NCBI RefSeq assembly: GCF_000276665.1
Contig: NW_004955473.1
Span: 4,512,608-4,576,607, forward strand
Length of the DNA: 64,000 nt
DNA from: Chinchilla lanigera
Lineage: Eukaryota > Chordata > Mammalia > Rodentia > Chinchillidae
Direction of reading: 5' to 3'
Below are positions 33,736 to 45,629 of this stretch, in pieces; within the stretch, counting starts at the first letter, position 1, and the number at the start of each line of letters is the position of its first letter. A model generated the notes under the pieces. That model was not told where the DNA came from. It did no database searches and was given only the letters and a program-made list of their open reading frames with translations. Position numbers and translations under genes: made by a program.

Positions 33736-33981
33736 AACAAACAAATAAATAAAATGGAGACCTTGTAATAAATAAACAGAGTACAATGATTTTGTAATTT
33801 ACAGCTTAATAAGAGGATCTTTAAAAACTCTGTAGTATGCTATGGAGGGATATGTACTTGATCAGGTATCAAGGACTTGGTCTCTAGCCCCAGTTTTATG
33901 TTATGAATCTTCCTTTTGTCCCTGAAAAAATAAGTTGACATCTTTGAGTCTCAATTCCCTTAACTTTAAAGTGAGTGGCTT

Positions 33982-34070
33982 AGGGGCTGGGGATTTAGCT
34001 CAGTGGCACAGCGCCTGCCCAGCAAGTGCAAGGTTGTGAGTTCAATCCCCGATACCGGAAAAAAAAAAAA
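33982..34070 (+). mobile_element. ID-type SINE with 10-bp target duplication
   Basis: Older ID copy (CAGTGGCACAGCGCCTGCCC, TTCAATCCCCGATACCGG) with an A tail, flanked by TGAGTGGCTT (33972-33981, 34071-34080). Confidence 0.9.
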
Positions 34071-34084
34071 TGAGTGGCTTGTAC

Positions 34085-34730
34085 TTATGATCTCTAAATG
34101 TTCTCCAAACTGTGATATGTCATGATTTTTTTCAATTAAGAAAAGTCAGCCAAAAAATCAAACAAAAATTCAACACATGGTGGGTGACCTAGGAACGTAG
34201 CACTGAGTTGAGCACCTTCGTCAGCCTTTAATGCTGCCAGGAGGGTTACACGGGGAACAGGGGGGCAAAAAATGGGGAAAGAATGAAACGGAAGGCAGGC
34301 AATGATTTCCAACAGTGACCTTTGTATCAACATTGCTGAACCCTGCAGCTGAATGCACAGAGAATGATAGAGAGCATAAATTAAGGGTTGCCACAACTGG
34401 GCCTGGGCCTTGAAGTGGGAAAGGCAGGATTTCTAAGGAGTAGTGAGGGATGTTGTCCATGGTAACAATTAGGCCACTACACTAGAAACTGATAACTCGA
34501 CTGCATTAATTCAGGGTGGCCTGATTATGAAGTGTCCCTAAATTTTGCTTTTGCATCCAGTACTGTTTCTTCCTCTTCCATTTTATGGATCCTATTTTCC
34601 AAAAGGGAAGAGAGCAGTTAATTGCTACACAACTACCCATATTCTATTTTGAGCTACTTACACACATTATCTCGTTAAAAACAAAACAAAACTGTAACAA
34701 ATCCTGTGTGATCAGTATTAAAACAACAGC
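34085..34730. other. Non-coding stretch, nothing recognised
   Basis: No gene or repeat recognised. Confidence 0.5.
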
Positions 34731-34734
34731 CAGA

Positions 34735-34960
34735 ATTTGTCAGATGCTCACTCTGAGCCTCACTTTTATATGTATAATTTATTATTCCAAACAGTATTAT
34801 AAAGGGCCACATACCATAGGCATGCCAATTCCCACTTACTGATAAAAGACCTTAGGCTCAGAGGGGTGAGATGACTTCCCCAGGTTCACACAGCTAGGAA
34901 GTGGCAAAACTGGATGACTTCAGCCTAGGCTCTTTACACTCTCCCATGATACATCCCCAA
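34735..34960 (+). mobile_element. MIR-family ancient SINE
   Basis: GCTCAGAGGGGTGAGATGACTTCCCCAGG, TCACACAGCTAGGAAGTGGC and CAGCCTAGGCTCTTTACACT are MIR-core wording. Confidence 0.72.
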
Positions 34961-35243
34961 TTACACACGAAGAGAGGGAGGAATGGGAAGAGAATGAGAC
35001 CTCCATGGACCCAGTTCCATTAACAGAGAGAAGAGACAATGAGAAAAAAGACCAAAAGAAGGAAAAGAGATGCTCCATACTGATAGAGAATCAAAATGAG
35101 TCTCTGTAGAACTTACTAACAAATCATTTTTCTCAATTTCATTCTAAGTGACCTGAGGATTAAAGGAACCATTGGAGGACGAAGAGAGTCCAAGAAGAAT
35201 TAGCCACGAGAGGCAGACAATTAACAAGAGATATACCAGTGAG

Positions 35244-35286
<43 letters not shown>

Positions 35287-36380
35287 GTGCACTTGATGAG
35301 AAAAATGAAAGCAAATCTGCAGCGTGCTAAACTCATGCTCTCCCTTTGGGGTAAGGGAAGCTGGGACAGGACATGCCACTAAAAGGCAAAAGGAAAAACA
35401 TCCCAAGGAGATTGCTGTTATGAGCACTTATTATCCTATGGAAATGCCCTTCGATCAGGATGCGTAATCACCATATTGCATCCAATTACAAGTTGAAGAT
35501 GAAAGATGATTGCTACTGTCATGTTTGTATCTAATCAGAAGTTGGGAGACAATTATGGTAATGATGCCTGGTTCTTGCGGGGGAGAGCTCGTGTCAGCAG
35601 GAGAGGGCAAACTTTGCGTAAGTACTCGTCTTTGCTGTACAGGAGACAAACAGAAGTGCCCTGGTGCTCTAAAGATACAAAGCACGCTGAGGAATCTCAG
35701 ACCAAGGGGGTGTTTTTGAGTTATTTGGACAACACGGGATGGCCAAGGGTGCACTGGGCTAAGGAGACGGTGGGTCCCAGCAATGCATGATTTTTCAAAT
35801 TCTGATTCTGGGACCTTGAGGTCTTCATCGCCTCGGTGCTTGTGGTTGCTGAGCCCACTTCCTACCCTCCTGAACGTGAATCTTTAAGGATGGGGGCCTA
35901 AGAAATTGTATTTATACAGGAATCCAAGTGCAATTCTTTTGAGGTATCCATTGAAAAATGATGAGTCAAAAAGAAATGAAATGCTGCCTACCTCAACTAA
36001 TAGCCACTGTAGACTCCTGGGTACCACCACTTGATGCACTGAAAAAATACATATTGTCAGCAATAGTAACATTGGTGCTATGAGTTTGGGGGGACAAAAC
36101 ACAAAATTCCCTTACAGTCTGGTCTTGAGCTTTGAAGACTTTGAAGGGCACATTGTCACACCCCTCTCATTGTTAGCTTAAAATCTTAATTATGGAATCT
36201 TAAGAAAATAAACGTGTAGGAAATATATTTCTTTACTTAGCTTCTGTCCACACATTCATGCTTTCCTTTCCAAACCCCTTTAAACTACAGCAAATAAAAT
36301 GAATCAAGCCTCAGAAACACACACACACATTCAATTCATTACATATTTGCTTTACGGGACTGCTATTGTAAGACTAAACG
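34961..36380. other. Non-coding stretch, no gene seen
   Basis: Contains a (GT)n tract; otherwise apparently single-copy. Overlapping frames at 35455-35790 on both strands have no recognisable domain. Confidence 0.5.
35248..35290. repeat. (GT)n microsatellite
   Basis: About 20 GT units with a GCGTGTGTGC end. Confidence 0.95.
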
Positions 36381-36384
36381 ACAA

Positions 36385-36545
36385 TAATTCATTTCATGCC
36401 TACTGTATGTTGGGACCTATAGTGCTAACCATTCCAAATGCATTAAGGAATGCACTGAGTATCCACAGCAATCCTCAGAGGCGAGTAACATTATTTTCTC
36501 CGCCTTACCTGGGAAGAACTAAGGTTCTGAGAGGTTAAGCAATTC
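36385..36545 (+). mobile_element. MIR-family ancient SINE
   Basis: CTACTGTATGTTGGGACC, GTGCTAACCATTCC, ACAGCAATCCTCAGAGGCGAG and GTTCTGAGAGGTTAAGCAA fit a diverged MIR. Confidence 0.68.
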
Positions 36546-38540
36546 AGTCATTCATACAAGTGGTCATTGTATGAATCACACAATAATAAGCTCCCGTGTG
36601 CCTTCTGAAAGAAGAATAACAGTAATGTAGACAATAACAAACAATAGAAAATCCACAAGCCCTTTAAATTTGGCTTCAGAATGTGCTAGGTGATTTTTGG
36701 CAGCAAGACAGCTTCCTTAATTAAGTTTGTTTAGGGCAGCATTAAAATTACTCTGCTGGCGCTGAACCCTTGTCATCTGGGGGCACTAGGCAAGAAGAGC
36801 TGACCTTGTTTTAAAAGAACTAATGAATAATCCACATTTGACAATATTTGAAAGGGGGAAAAGAGAGAACATGGAGTCTGAGCAGCCTGTAGAGCTGTTC
36901 GGTGTTCACATCTTGCATAGAAGCATTTGCTTTCTCATTGAAATCTCCTACTTCTTTTAGCCAATTTATCGCTTTCATCTTCACGCTCCCCACAGGCTTC
37001 CTCTTTCCGGTAATATCCATGTCATCTAATGACAAGATGCGATAACTAATGTGAGGTTGCTCCTGACCCCTAATATTCCCACTCTGAAACTCTATTAGAT
37101 TCCACATTGACAGCCCCTTCTGACTCCAATCTACCAGTTTCTCACTAAGCCAAAGAGTATAAGGTCCCTCAAGAGCAAAGCAATTTATTTAAATAACATA
37201 GTAAGTAGATGGGAAAGTATGTTGCACTCAGAAAGTCAACATTCTCCTGCAGGAGGAAAAAGTCCCAGTGTGGCCACTCCTGATACAGTGCTGTACCTGG
37301 CGTGTGTCCCTCTCCCCCACTTCAGTCCTTCTGCTGGGTCATTTAAGTGGAACCAGCTAAATTAGTTTCTGAAAGATGTATTTACAAGAAGACGGCAGCC
37401 CTTCTACAGGGAAAACCTAGACTCTGGCTTACTGTGCTCAACACCCAAGGGCCTCCCTTAGGAGCCACCAGAAAGGCCAAACATGGAGGAGCTGACATGC
37501 TAGTGGCCAGATGGAGGCAAGATAGCAAAAACTTTGAGGCTCTGCACCTTACACAGCTGTCTGGACTCTTTTCTATTCCCAGAAACAGAGGGATCTTGCC
37601 TACTGTCTGATGAGATCTTCTGGGACTCTCCCTTTGAGAAGGTGAAAGAATCTACTGTTTCAAAAGTCATGTTTACATCTTCCCCTCGAAGTGGCTGGGA
37701 ACTCCTTGACTGGAAGACTGTGATAGGTGTGAACATGGAAATGCGAAGTGTACTCAAGTAGACCTTGAGCTGCCATCCATTCCTTTCAAGTGATGGCGGT
37801 TTAATTGGTTGTGTAATGAGGCTGCCCAGGTGCCGAGTGGAGCCTGCTCTCGGGGGAGAGCTGTTAATACTTGTTTAAAGCCCACCAGAAATGGTGTCAG
37901 CTCGCTGCAAGAAGAGCTGAGCTGACTGCAGCTGTCAGGTTGTCTCTGACTGAAGCTGAAGAGAATCAATCAGGCCATAAATCTTCCGGAAGAGCCCTGG
38001 GTGACGGGCCAGCTTCGAGAAGGTGTTGCGAGCATTCTGCTGAGACAGTCAGGCTATGCCTAGGTCTGAGCAGACTTCCACTCTTTCCTTTTCTTGTATT
38101 CCCATAAGATGTTTCCTTTCATCTCTTTTCCTTTAGTCCCATCTCCCAGAGAAAAAAAGAAAATAAAAAACCTTTTTTCCAAGAAAGCCCACGGAGTCCC
38201 ATCATGGTATCCTCCATGATCTCTTTGTGTGAATAAGCTGCTCTCTCCCTCATTTCCACTGCCTCCCTCTCCACAGGCCCCCTCCTCTCAATCTTCCAAG
38301 AAGCTCAAGCCTCCACAAGGTTTGCCTTCAGGTTCCTGAACCCTCAAGTTGCTGAAGTTTGCTCACCTTCCTTCCCCTCCCACAATTACTCCATTAAACT
38401 TTTGGAACCCAGCTTCTAACCCACTGTTGTACCAGAAGTATATTTTAGGGAGCTTTTGAATGCTCCTGATCACCAAGAAGAGTGATCTGCTTTTTTTTTG
38501 CGTATTCTCCATGTTCTCTCCAACTATTATTCAAACAAAC
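36546..38540. other. Non-coding stretch; candidate conserved segments
   Basis: No repeats recognised over 2 kb, which stands out here. Sub-segment 36660-36830 combines homeobox-type TAAT/ATTA cores (TTAATTAAG, TTAAAATTA) with an E-box (CATCTG). Minus-strand frame 36820-37107 (95 codons, with MDITGKRKPVGSVKMKAINW) is the least repeat-like frame in the window, but I see no homologue, splice frame or start context and do not call it a gene. Confidence 0.4.
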
Positions 38541-39345
38541 AAACAAGCCACCAGTTCTGTCATCAGAGCCATCTTAGGACACATACCTCCGTCACTGTCC
38601 TAATGCTCAATAATCTACAATGGCTCCCTAACACCTGCTAATCAATAGACAAAATCTTCAGCCTGGCATTCTGGGCCATGATCCTCTGTCCCAGCCACAT
38701 GCTCCACTCCTCTGTGACAAACTTTTTTCCCCTGGTACTGGAGGTTGAACCCAGGGCCTTCTCACTGAGCTACATCTCCAGCCTTTTTTTTTTTTTTTTT
38801 TTTGTATTTCACTAAGTTGTCAAGGATGGGCTCAAATATGTAATCCCCCTGTCTCAGCCTCCCAGAGTGCTGCTATCATAGGCATGCACCACCACACCTG
38901 GCTTCTGACATACATTTTTTACTCTGGGTCATACCATGTTTATTCCCAGCACCCCTTGCTGACATTCTTGCCTCTGTAATATTTTCCACATCATATCCCT
39001 CATTGACAGTATCCTTTCACATTTTATTGGTCCAAAGTCAATTTCACAAATTTTTCTTGGACACCTATTTTGCAACAGAGCAAGATCAGATATCACTTCC
39101 TTGTGAAGCTTTCCCTGGTCCTACAGACACTGAATTCCCACAGAACTTGTGTGGGGGAAGGGAAAAGGGGGTATTTTCCTTGGGAACTTGAAACTTCACA
39201 AAGACTTTAAACGTTGTTTGTTCCCGTTTATTAACTCATCTGCTACAAAAAGACAAAGACCAAGTCTTTGTATTCCTGCAGTATTCAGCACAATGCTGTC
39301 TTCGTAATGCACATTCAATAATTTCCTGTCAAATAAATTCAGGCT
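38540..39345 (+). mobile_element. LINE-2 3' region, split by a composite SINE
   Basis: L2 wording before (TACAATGGCTCCCTAACACC, CAGCCTGGCATTCTGGGCC) and after (GCTTTCCCTGGTCCTACAG, CAGCACAATGCTGTCTTC) a SINE at 38730-38910. Confidence 0.68.
38730..38910 (-). mobile_element. Composite ID + B1 SINE, antisense
   Basis: ID-like block (GGTACTGGAGGTTGAACCCAG, TGAGCTACATCTCCAGCC), a T run of about 20, then a B1 block (CTGTCTCAGCCTCCCAGAG, GGCATGCACCACCACACC). Confidence 0.78.
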
Positions 39346-40085
39346 ACGCAATTTATAATGATTCCTTCTCACAATTCCAATAATTTTCCTGAGACATTAA
39401 TCCTCCAGAATCTTCACCCTCCCCAAGATCAGCAAGATAAATGGGCCCCTTTCACCCCTCTGCTGGGTGAGAACAGTGAGACTCTAGGAATCCCAGTGCT
39501 AAACAGGGTACATGTGAGCAACACCTAAAAGGGCATGCTATTTCAATAAAAGAAGGAATGCCAAAGCTGCAGAGAGTGTCAGGTGCCACAGCCAACACCA
39601 TCTGCCAAAACACTGAAGCCAAAAGTGCAAGTGTGGCATCACGTAAGGGACGAGCAAAACACATACATGTCCAGGACCTCCTATATAATCAGTCCAGCAC
39701 AAGAACAACTCTCACAGAGATATTGAGGCCCCAGAAAATCCTTAGACCCGAAACCCTGTGTTTGGAGCAGTAGTCATCTATCTGAAAATAAAAAGCTGCC
39801 AAGCAGTACATGTTTAGTGGAAGATGAAAAGGCTGAAACATCAGAAACATCTTTGTTTCACCAAAATGACACTAATTTAGTGAAAAGAGGAAACTGGCTT
39901 TGGAGAAGAAAAAAAGATAGCTGCACCAAACCACAAGTAACAAATAGTTCCTTTTCCTTGGAGTTGAAAGCCAGTGAGATGAGCAGTCAGAGCACCTCAA
40001 GGGCTAAGAAACATGTGTGCTATTATTATGTTTAGGTGATGGCTGACCCTGTGCTCATTTCTGGAATAAGAACAGTGTTTCTCAG
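39346..40085. other. Non-coding stretch, nothing recognised
   Basis: No gene or repeat recognised. Confidence 0.5.
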
Positions 40086-40270
40086 AAGCATTGTGGACTG
40101 GTGGAAAGATCACTGGCTTCAGAGCAGACAGATCTCAGTTCAAATTTTAGACTTGTATCTATCAACTGTGCCTTGGCCAAGCTACTTAGCCCTTCTAAGC
40201 CTCAGTTTTCTCAGCTGTAAAATCTTGATAAATGTGCCCGCTTTGCAGAGTGATGGGAAGGAAAATGCTA
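40086..40270 (+). mobile_element. MIR ancient SINE
   Basis: GTGGAAAGATCACTGGCTTC, AGACAGATCTCAGTTCAAAT, CCTCAGTTTTCTCAGCTGTAAA: a good MIR match in order. Confidence 0.8.
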
Positions 40271-40364
40271 ATAACCGCATTTATTAGATAGCACACTGGT
40301 GGCCACTTCACCTATCTTACTCCTCTGTGTTATACCATCATTGGAGCCAGGATCTAGTAGCTCT

Positions 40365-40930
40365 GCCATTTTACAAATGAGGAAACTGAGTCTCTGAATA
40401 ATTGAATGGTTTACCCAGCTCACTCAGTTGTGAAGGACGCAGTTAAGTAGGACTGAACTCCAAATCTGAATGTGCTGTTCGTTACTACAGCAGTCAGCCT
40501 TCCTAGACAAACGCTCCAAAAGTAACCTCATTTTATCCCCTGGGTGTAGTGGAGCTAGATATCAGACTGTTTCTTGTTCCCTCTGCTGCTACCAACCATT
40601 GCTCCTCTGCCGAGTCCCAAGAACCTCGGACTGTCTCACTCCTAGCTATCCTGCCGTATGTACAAAGAGTCTTGGTTCTCAGCCTCTGCGCTTTGCTTCT
40701 CTAATGACAATGGCTGTTGGTATTCCATCAACTCAACAGCAGTAGCAGGGTAATAGTGGTAATAAGTCAGAGTAGCTCACTTATAGACAGCTTGCTGTAT
40801 GCCAGGCACTGTGCTAAGCATTTTATATAGATGAGCTCACTCAGTCATCACAACCCCGTGGGGCAGGTACTGTTATTAAGTAAGATAATGCACGTTAAGT
40901 CCCTGGCACAGAGTAAAGTCAATAATTGCT
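40365..40930 (+). mobile_element. Two further MIR-family fragments
   Basis: 40365-40480 has ATTTTACAAATGAGGAAACT and a GAACTCCAAATCTGAATG end. 40750-40930 has TGCCAGGCACTGTGCTAAGC and GGGGCAGGTACTGTTATTA. Between them about 270 bp are unrecognised. Confidence 0.65.
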
Positions 40931-41490
40931 AGTTCTTGATCAGGAATATTATTTTGCAATAGAGCTACAGAATGCAAAGTCCCTACAGAAGGGTGGGAGG
41001 GAGTAATCTTTTTTTCTCTCTCAAGAACTGTCCCATCAGGGATACAAACCAACCTGAAAAACATGGGCAAAAAATAGAAGAAACCCCACTTGTTGCCTCT
41101 TACAAGAAATGGTAAAACTCTGCTCAATAAATAAAAGTGAATAAAAAAACGTTAATTTATGTTGAAATAATAGAGAGGAATTAAGGAAAAGAAAAGACTC
41201 AAAGGAAAGATGAATTTTCAAAGAAGAAAGTACCAAGGGTCTGTATCAAGGAGAGGTGAGACCTTGCATTCAAGGGAGGCAGAGCGGAGAGGAGAAGCAG
41301 CTCTCTGGCTTTGGGGATCCTGGCAACTGGGAGACTCTTCCGCAAACTACAGGTTTTTCCCTTTACTGACCTGTCAAGGAGCTCACAGCCTCTCTAAATC
41401 CCATCCTTGACACTCTTCCTGCTGGAAGAAGAGCAAAAAATTTCAATCAGTCCAGAGGAAGCAGGAGAGAACCAGAGAAGGGGAGGGAAA
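40931..41490. other. Non-coding stretch, nothing recognised
   Basis: No gene or repeat recognised. Confidence 0.5.
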
Positions 41491-41496
41491 AGTGTA

Positions 41497-41650
41497 GCAA
41501 GCGCAGGTACTGAGGCACATGCCCATAATCCCAGCTACTTCGGAGGCTGAGGCAGGACCATGAGTTTGAACCTAGCCTGCGAAACTTAACAAGACCCTGT
41601 CTCAAATAAAAAATCAAAAGGGTTTGGATGTGGCTCAGTAATAGACTGAG
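41497..41650 (+). mobile_element. Composite B1 + ID SINE
   Basis: B1 part (GAGGCACATGCCCATAATCC ... CAAGACCCTGTCTCAAATAAA), then a shortened ID part (GGGTTTGGATGTGGCTCAGTAATAGA). A degenerate TGTCTG/TGTCTA run follows at about 41666-41700. Confidence 0.75.
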
Positions 41651-41700
41651 ACAAAGTTTTCTGTTTCTGCATCTGTGTCTGCGTCTGTGTCTAGATCTGT

Positions 41701-42619
41701 GTAAGGAGAGAAAAGTAAGTACCTCAGAAAACTGCTTCAAGTTTTACCAAGTTAAGCCCAGGGTCACATCCAAATAATTTATCAAAGATCTCTTATCTTT
41801 GCTCTACGGTATAAAAATAGTTTCTCCCTCTTGATCTTGATTCTCCTCTTCTGCAGTGGAAATCGAATTATTTTTTCTTGGACACTCTCTATTTGCAATT
41901 CAAGGCTATGGCGCATAACCTACTTTACTTTTTTGAGAAAACCTAATACCATGATCATCCTCAGGCTCCCAGGGACCTAAGCGTTAGAATTCAAGTGTCC
42001 TTGCAATTCACTGGTGGAGAATAGAAACAGGCGAATATTTATAATCTATATGTGGACAATGAATATTATAATCAGAAGATCAAGGTCATGAATTGCTTCA
42101 TGGAAAGCCACTGCCTTAATACATTGTGCCTGTGCGATATTCATGATAAAAGGAGAATACTTTTCTCTTTTTTTCCTAATGAAATCTCTCTTTCGGTCAG
42201 AAGGAGCATCTGCTGGGTGAGTAATTTTCTAGAAGAAATGGAATTTTACACCTGTCACTGAGACCATTCCCTGTTAGGCTTTTTAAATTAGAAAAGGTTA
42301 ATTATTTCAAGTCTGGTTATAACAACTTCATTGTGTTATCTGTTTCTTGTGTGTGCTATCTGATTGGGAGGCTATTACCGCAAATATCTGATTGGTGGTA
42401 TGACAGGGATCACCACGCGTGCTCTGCGGCTGCGCTGCTGTGCCTGGACTGAGAGAAAAGCACATGTGGTGTTTGGTAATGAAGAGTAGCTGGTTGGCAT
42501 TACAGAGTTTCTAGAGTTGGTATTAGTCACATGTACACTACTGGGGCTTATTCTTTGCATCTAAAGAATTTTTAAAAAGGAGAGAGAATATCTTGGAGTT
42601 TTCCAGTTTCAACCACGAT
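41701..42619. other. Non-coding stretch, no gene seen
   Basis: Unrecognised sequence. A local CpG-richer patch (CACCACGCGTGCTCTGCGGC, near 42410-42435) stands out in an AT-rich setting. Confidence 0.45.
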
Positions 42620-42633
42620 AAAAGCCAGTCCTG

Positions 42634-42738
42634 GGGGCTGGGGATTTAGCTCAGCAGCAAAAGCGCCTGCCTGGCAAGCGCAAGGTCGTGAGTTCAGTTC
42701 CCGGTACCGGAGAAAAACAAAACAAAACAAAACAAAAA
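42634..42738 (+). mobile_element. ID-type SINE with 14-bp target duplication
   Basis: Near-consensus ID copy with an (AAAAC)n tail, flanked by AAAAGCCAGTCCTG (42620-42633, 42739-42752). Confidence 0.93.
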
Positions 42739-42752
42739 AAAAGCCAGTCCTG

Positions 42753-43515
42753 TTTAGACCATACCAGAGTATTTTTTCCAGATTTTTTCCTTCTCTAGTA
42801 TGTTTGCAACACACTAATGTAAAAATAGAGGTTAAAATACCAAAATACCCTACTGATTCCATTTCTTAAGTTATGGAAATGTCTAGACACTTTCCTAAAT
42901 GCTGTGGTTCCCATGGTCCAGCAACTTGCAACCAACACAGGCATGTTCTTCCTTGTACTACCCCCTCGGCAGCTGCCCGCTTGGCCAGCTTCAACTTCAT
43001 TCAACTTTGGCCTTCTGTCTACACAAATAGACCTTCCTGTAAGGATGTCATTTATAGCCTTCAGCATCTGCTCACATTCCAAGCATTGGATACTAAATCC
43101 AGAAAGGGACTGCCATATGGCTGCATTGTTCTACTCAGAGAAAATTAAAAACACAGGACTGTGCCCTTCACTGACTTCTGAACTTTAAACTTCCAACTGC
43201 TGCTGACTTCAAACAATACAAAGAGCCCCTTTCGTGTGCATTTGTGTGCATGTGTGTGTAAATGCATAGAAAAACGTCTGAAAATATTCACATTATACAT
43301 CAATACATCAGTAGTTACCCATGAGGTGTAGGATTGAGGACAAGGATGTTAGGAACTTTTACTCTTTATCCTACATAGACCTTTCTGTGTTGTTTAAATT
43401 TTTAAAGAAATGACACAATCCTGTTATTATTTTAAAAACTGAAATGTGTGTAAGCATATAAAAAAAGCTGCTGAGAACACACATGGAAGTGTTTACAAGT
43501 GCTGCCTCTGGGAGG
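42753..43515. other. Non-coding stretch, nothing recognised
   Basis: Short overlapping frames on both strands, none recognised. Confidence 0.5.
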
Positions 43516-43518
43516 GAG

Positions 43519-43862
43519 GGGTTATGGCGTGGATCTGGACTGTCTCCCCAAAGCCTCGCAGTGCTCAGGGGCTGGGCTTGTAGAAAGTGATTGGACTGGG
43601 GGGACTGCAGCTGACTTGCTCTTAGGAGGCGGCGCGTGGTTAGAGCTGGACGACTGCATCTCCCTCCCCGGCGCATCCTTTCTCTCTCGGTGTCCTGGCT
43701 ACCGTGGCGCGAGCAGCTTCCCTCCGCCCGAGTCCTTCCGCCTGGAACCAGCTGAGCATGCAAGAACTAAGACTTCTGACACTGTGAACCAATTAAACCT
43801 CTCCTCCTTTAGCCTGTGGCTGTTCAGCACTGTGTCTCAGCCACAAGGAAAGTGACTAAGAC
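43519..43862 (+). mobile_element. MaLR LTR with CpG-rich middle
   Basis: Starts TTATGGCGTGGATCTGGACT, has CCCCAAAGCCTC, GAGCATGCAAG, GTGAACCAATTAAACCTCTCC and ends GAAAGTGACTAAGACAG, a MaLR LTR layout. The centre (GGCGGCGCGTGG, CCCCGGCGCATCC, GTGGCGCGAGC) keeps more CpG than its surroundings. Confidence 0.68.
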
Positions 43863-44200
43863 AGTAGCATTAGTGAGGAAGGACCTTTGCCTCTTTACAT
43901 TCTGTATATATTTATAAACTGGAGATGTTTAGATTATGGGCATATTTTCTTTCCTACCTGCAACACTATGATATTTTAAATTAATTAAAAAGAACTACAG
44001 AAAAGCATCCTCGGATTCTGTTAATACTTTTTACTTATACTTACTCATTTGGCACTCCCCTAAGCTAGTGGTGTGATTTTAAGCCTAACGATTTCCACTT
44101 AGGTTTCCCTTCATCACTGGAGGATGTGGGGTTATAAATGAGTGCACTGTCATAGGGACCTTGCCTCACTGGACAAAGCTGAGGGGTGCAGCGCAAACTT
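43863..44200. other. Non-coding stretch, nothing recognised
   Basis: No gene or repeat recognised. Confidence 0.5.
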
Positions 44201-44204
44201 TCTG

Positions 44205-44335
44205 TACACTCTGTAGAATGTAAGCTTCACAGGGCCAGACACTGTACCTCTTTCATTCACTATCGCATTCCCAGTGTCTAGCGATTTTGTCTGGCATATC
44301 GTAGGCATTTAATAAAGGTTTGCTGAATGGTTAGG
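44205..44335 (+). mobile_element. LINE-2 3' end
   Basis: GTAGAATGTAAGCTTCACAGGG, CATTCCCAGTGTCTAGCG, TAGGCATTTAATAAAGGTTTG, typical terminal L2 wording. Confidence 0.78.
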
Positions 44336-44448
44336 TCAGTATCAAGTCCAAAGGCAAAATGAGGTACTCGGGATCTAAACAGTGAAAGGTTGGGGATTGT
44401 ACCACGTAGATGGTAACAGGAGCAGAGCATGATTTAACAAACGTTTTG

Positions 44449-44585
44449 TGTGTGTCTTTTTTGAGACAGGGTCTCGCTGTGCAGTTCAGGCTGGCCTTGA
44501 GCTCACTTTGTAGCCCAGGCTGGTCTCGAACTCAAAACAATCCTCCTGCCTCAGCCTCCCAAGTGGTGGGATTACAGGCATGGAG
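44449..44585 (-). mobile_element. B1-type SINE with internal duplication
   Basis: GAGACAGGGTCTCGCTGTGC ... CTGGTCTCGAACTC ... GTGGGATTACAGGCATGG; flanks TTAACAAAC at 44434-44442 and 44586-44594 mark the target duplication. Confidence 0.88.
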
Positions 44586-44619
44586 TTAACAAACTTTTGA
44601 ACAGACAAAATCCTATTGA

Positions 44620-44712
44620 GGGCCAGGGATGAAGCTCAGTAGCAGAGCACTAGTATAGCATGTATGAGGCCCTTGGTTCAATCCTTAGACCACACATTAA
44701 AAAAAAAAGAAA
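44620..44712 (+). mobile_element. Older ID-like SINE
   Basis: GGCCAGGGATGAAGCTCAGTAGCAGAGC ... GAGGCCCTTGGTTCAATCC and an A tail: a diverged tRNA-Ala-derived element outside the young subtype. Confidence 0.78.
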
Positions 44713-44724
44713 TTTGAGCTTTGT

Positions 44725-44830
44725 GGTCAAGAATCATGAGTGTGGCTGACTGAAAGAGTGACCTGGGATAGGGTCCCTCCCTTTCCCTAGGACTCAGTTT
44801 CCTCATTTGAAAAATTACAGTATTAGAATA
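44725..44830 (+). mobile_element. MIR fragment
   Basis: GAGTGTGGCTGACTG, GTGACCTGGGATAGGG and ACTCAGTTTCCTCATTTGAAAAAT. Confidence 0.65.
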
Positions 44831-45096
44831 AATCTATAGTATTTAGACTTTTTATAACAAGTGGCTCACATTATTTAAAAGAAGTTCAAGGCCATGCAAA
44901 ATATTTACAAATGTGAAAATTCATACAGATGTCTGAGTGTCTCACCTAGTGTTAATGAGGGTTATTTAGGGAATTTCAAATTTCTTTCATTATACTTCTC
45001 TCCATGGCTCAAGTATTTCATAATTATCATGTATCATTTTACAAAAATAAACATCATTGTACTATTTTAAAGTGATGAGCAAACCATGAAAACAAA

Positions 45097-45240
45097 AGAG
45101 GCAGTCTGGGTGTGGCGGTGTGCACTGTTCCAGCTACTCAGAAGGCTGAGGATGAAGGACTGCTTGATCGCAGGAGTTCAAGGCCAGCCTGGCCAACACG
45201 GCCAGACTCTGTCTCAAAGAAAAAAGAGAAGAAGAAGGGA
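45097..45240 (+). mobile_element. B1-type SINE
   Basis: CTGGGTGTGGCGGTGTGCACTG ... GGAGTTCAAGGCCAGCCTGGCC ... GACTCTGTCTCAAAGAAAAAAG with a purine tail. Confidence 0.85.
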
Positions 45241-45629
45241 GAGCAGGGGAAGGAAGACGTATTACAATTACCCAATAGGGTTAAAAGGGAGGCCCTGGGG
45301 GTTATAATCCCTCCAGGTCAGATCAAATCTTCTCCTGTTTCCTGCTCTCTGTAAAATCCCTTCCATCCTCAGCTTGTTCGAAATTTCCTTTGAATTTCTG
45401 CCTTATTAAAAATAAGGCCCTCTCTAGTGATCCTATTTTTTTTCCTACTGCATATACCACTTGGCCTAGAGGTGGACGGGTCTCCTCCTTGCTTCTCTTT
45501 GTCATTTGCTGTCCACTGGTTGTCTCTAACCTCCCCACCCCAGCTCCTTCCCATCATTCTCCTACCACAGTATATTCCCTGTTCTACCTCCTTATTGCTG
45601 TCATCTACCCTCCTCCTGAGGAAGGGGAC

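Noticed and set aside
35455..35790. Overlapping frames on both strands near 35.5-35.8 kb as an exon
   Set aside because: No domain, no convincing splice sites and no repeat match; left as unannotated non-coding DNA.
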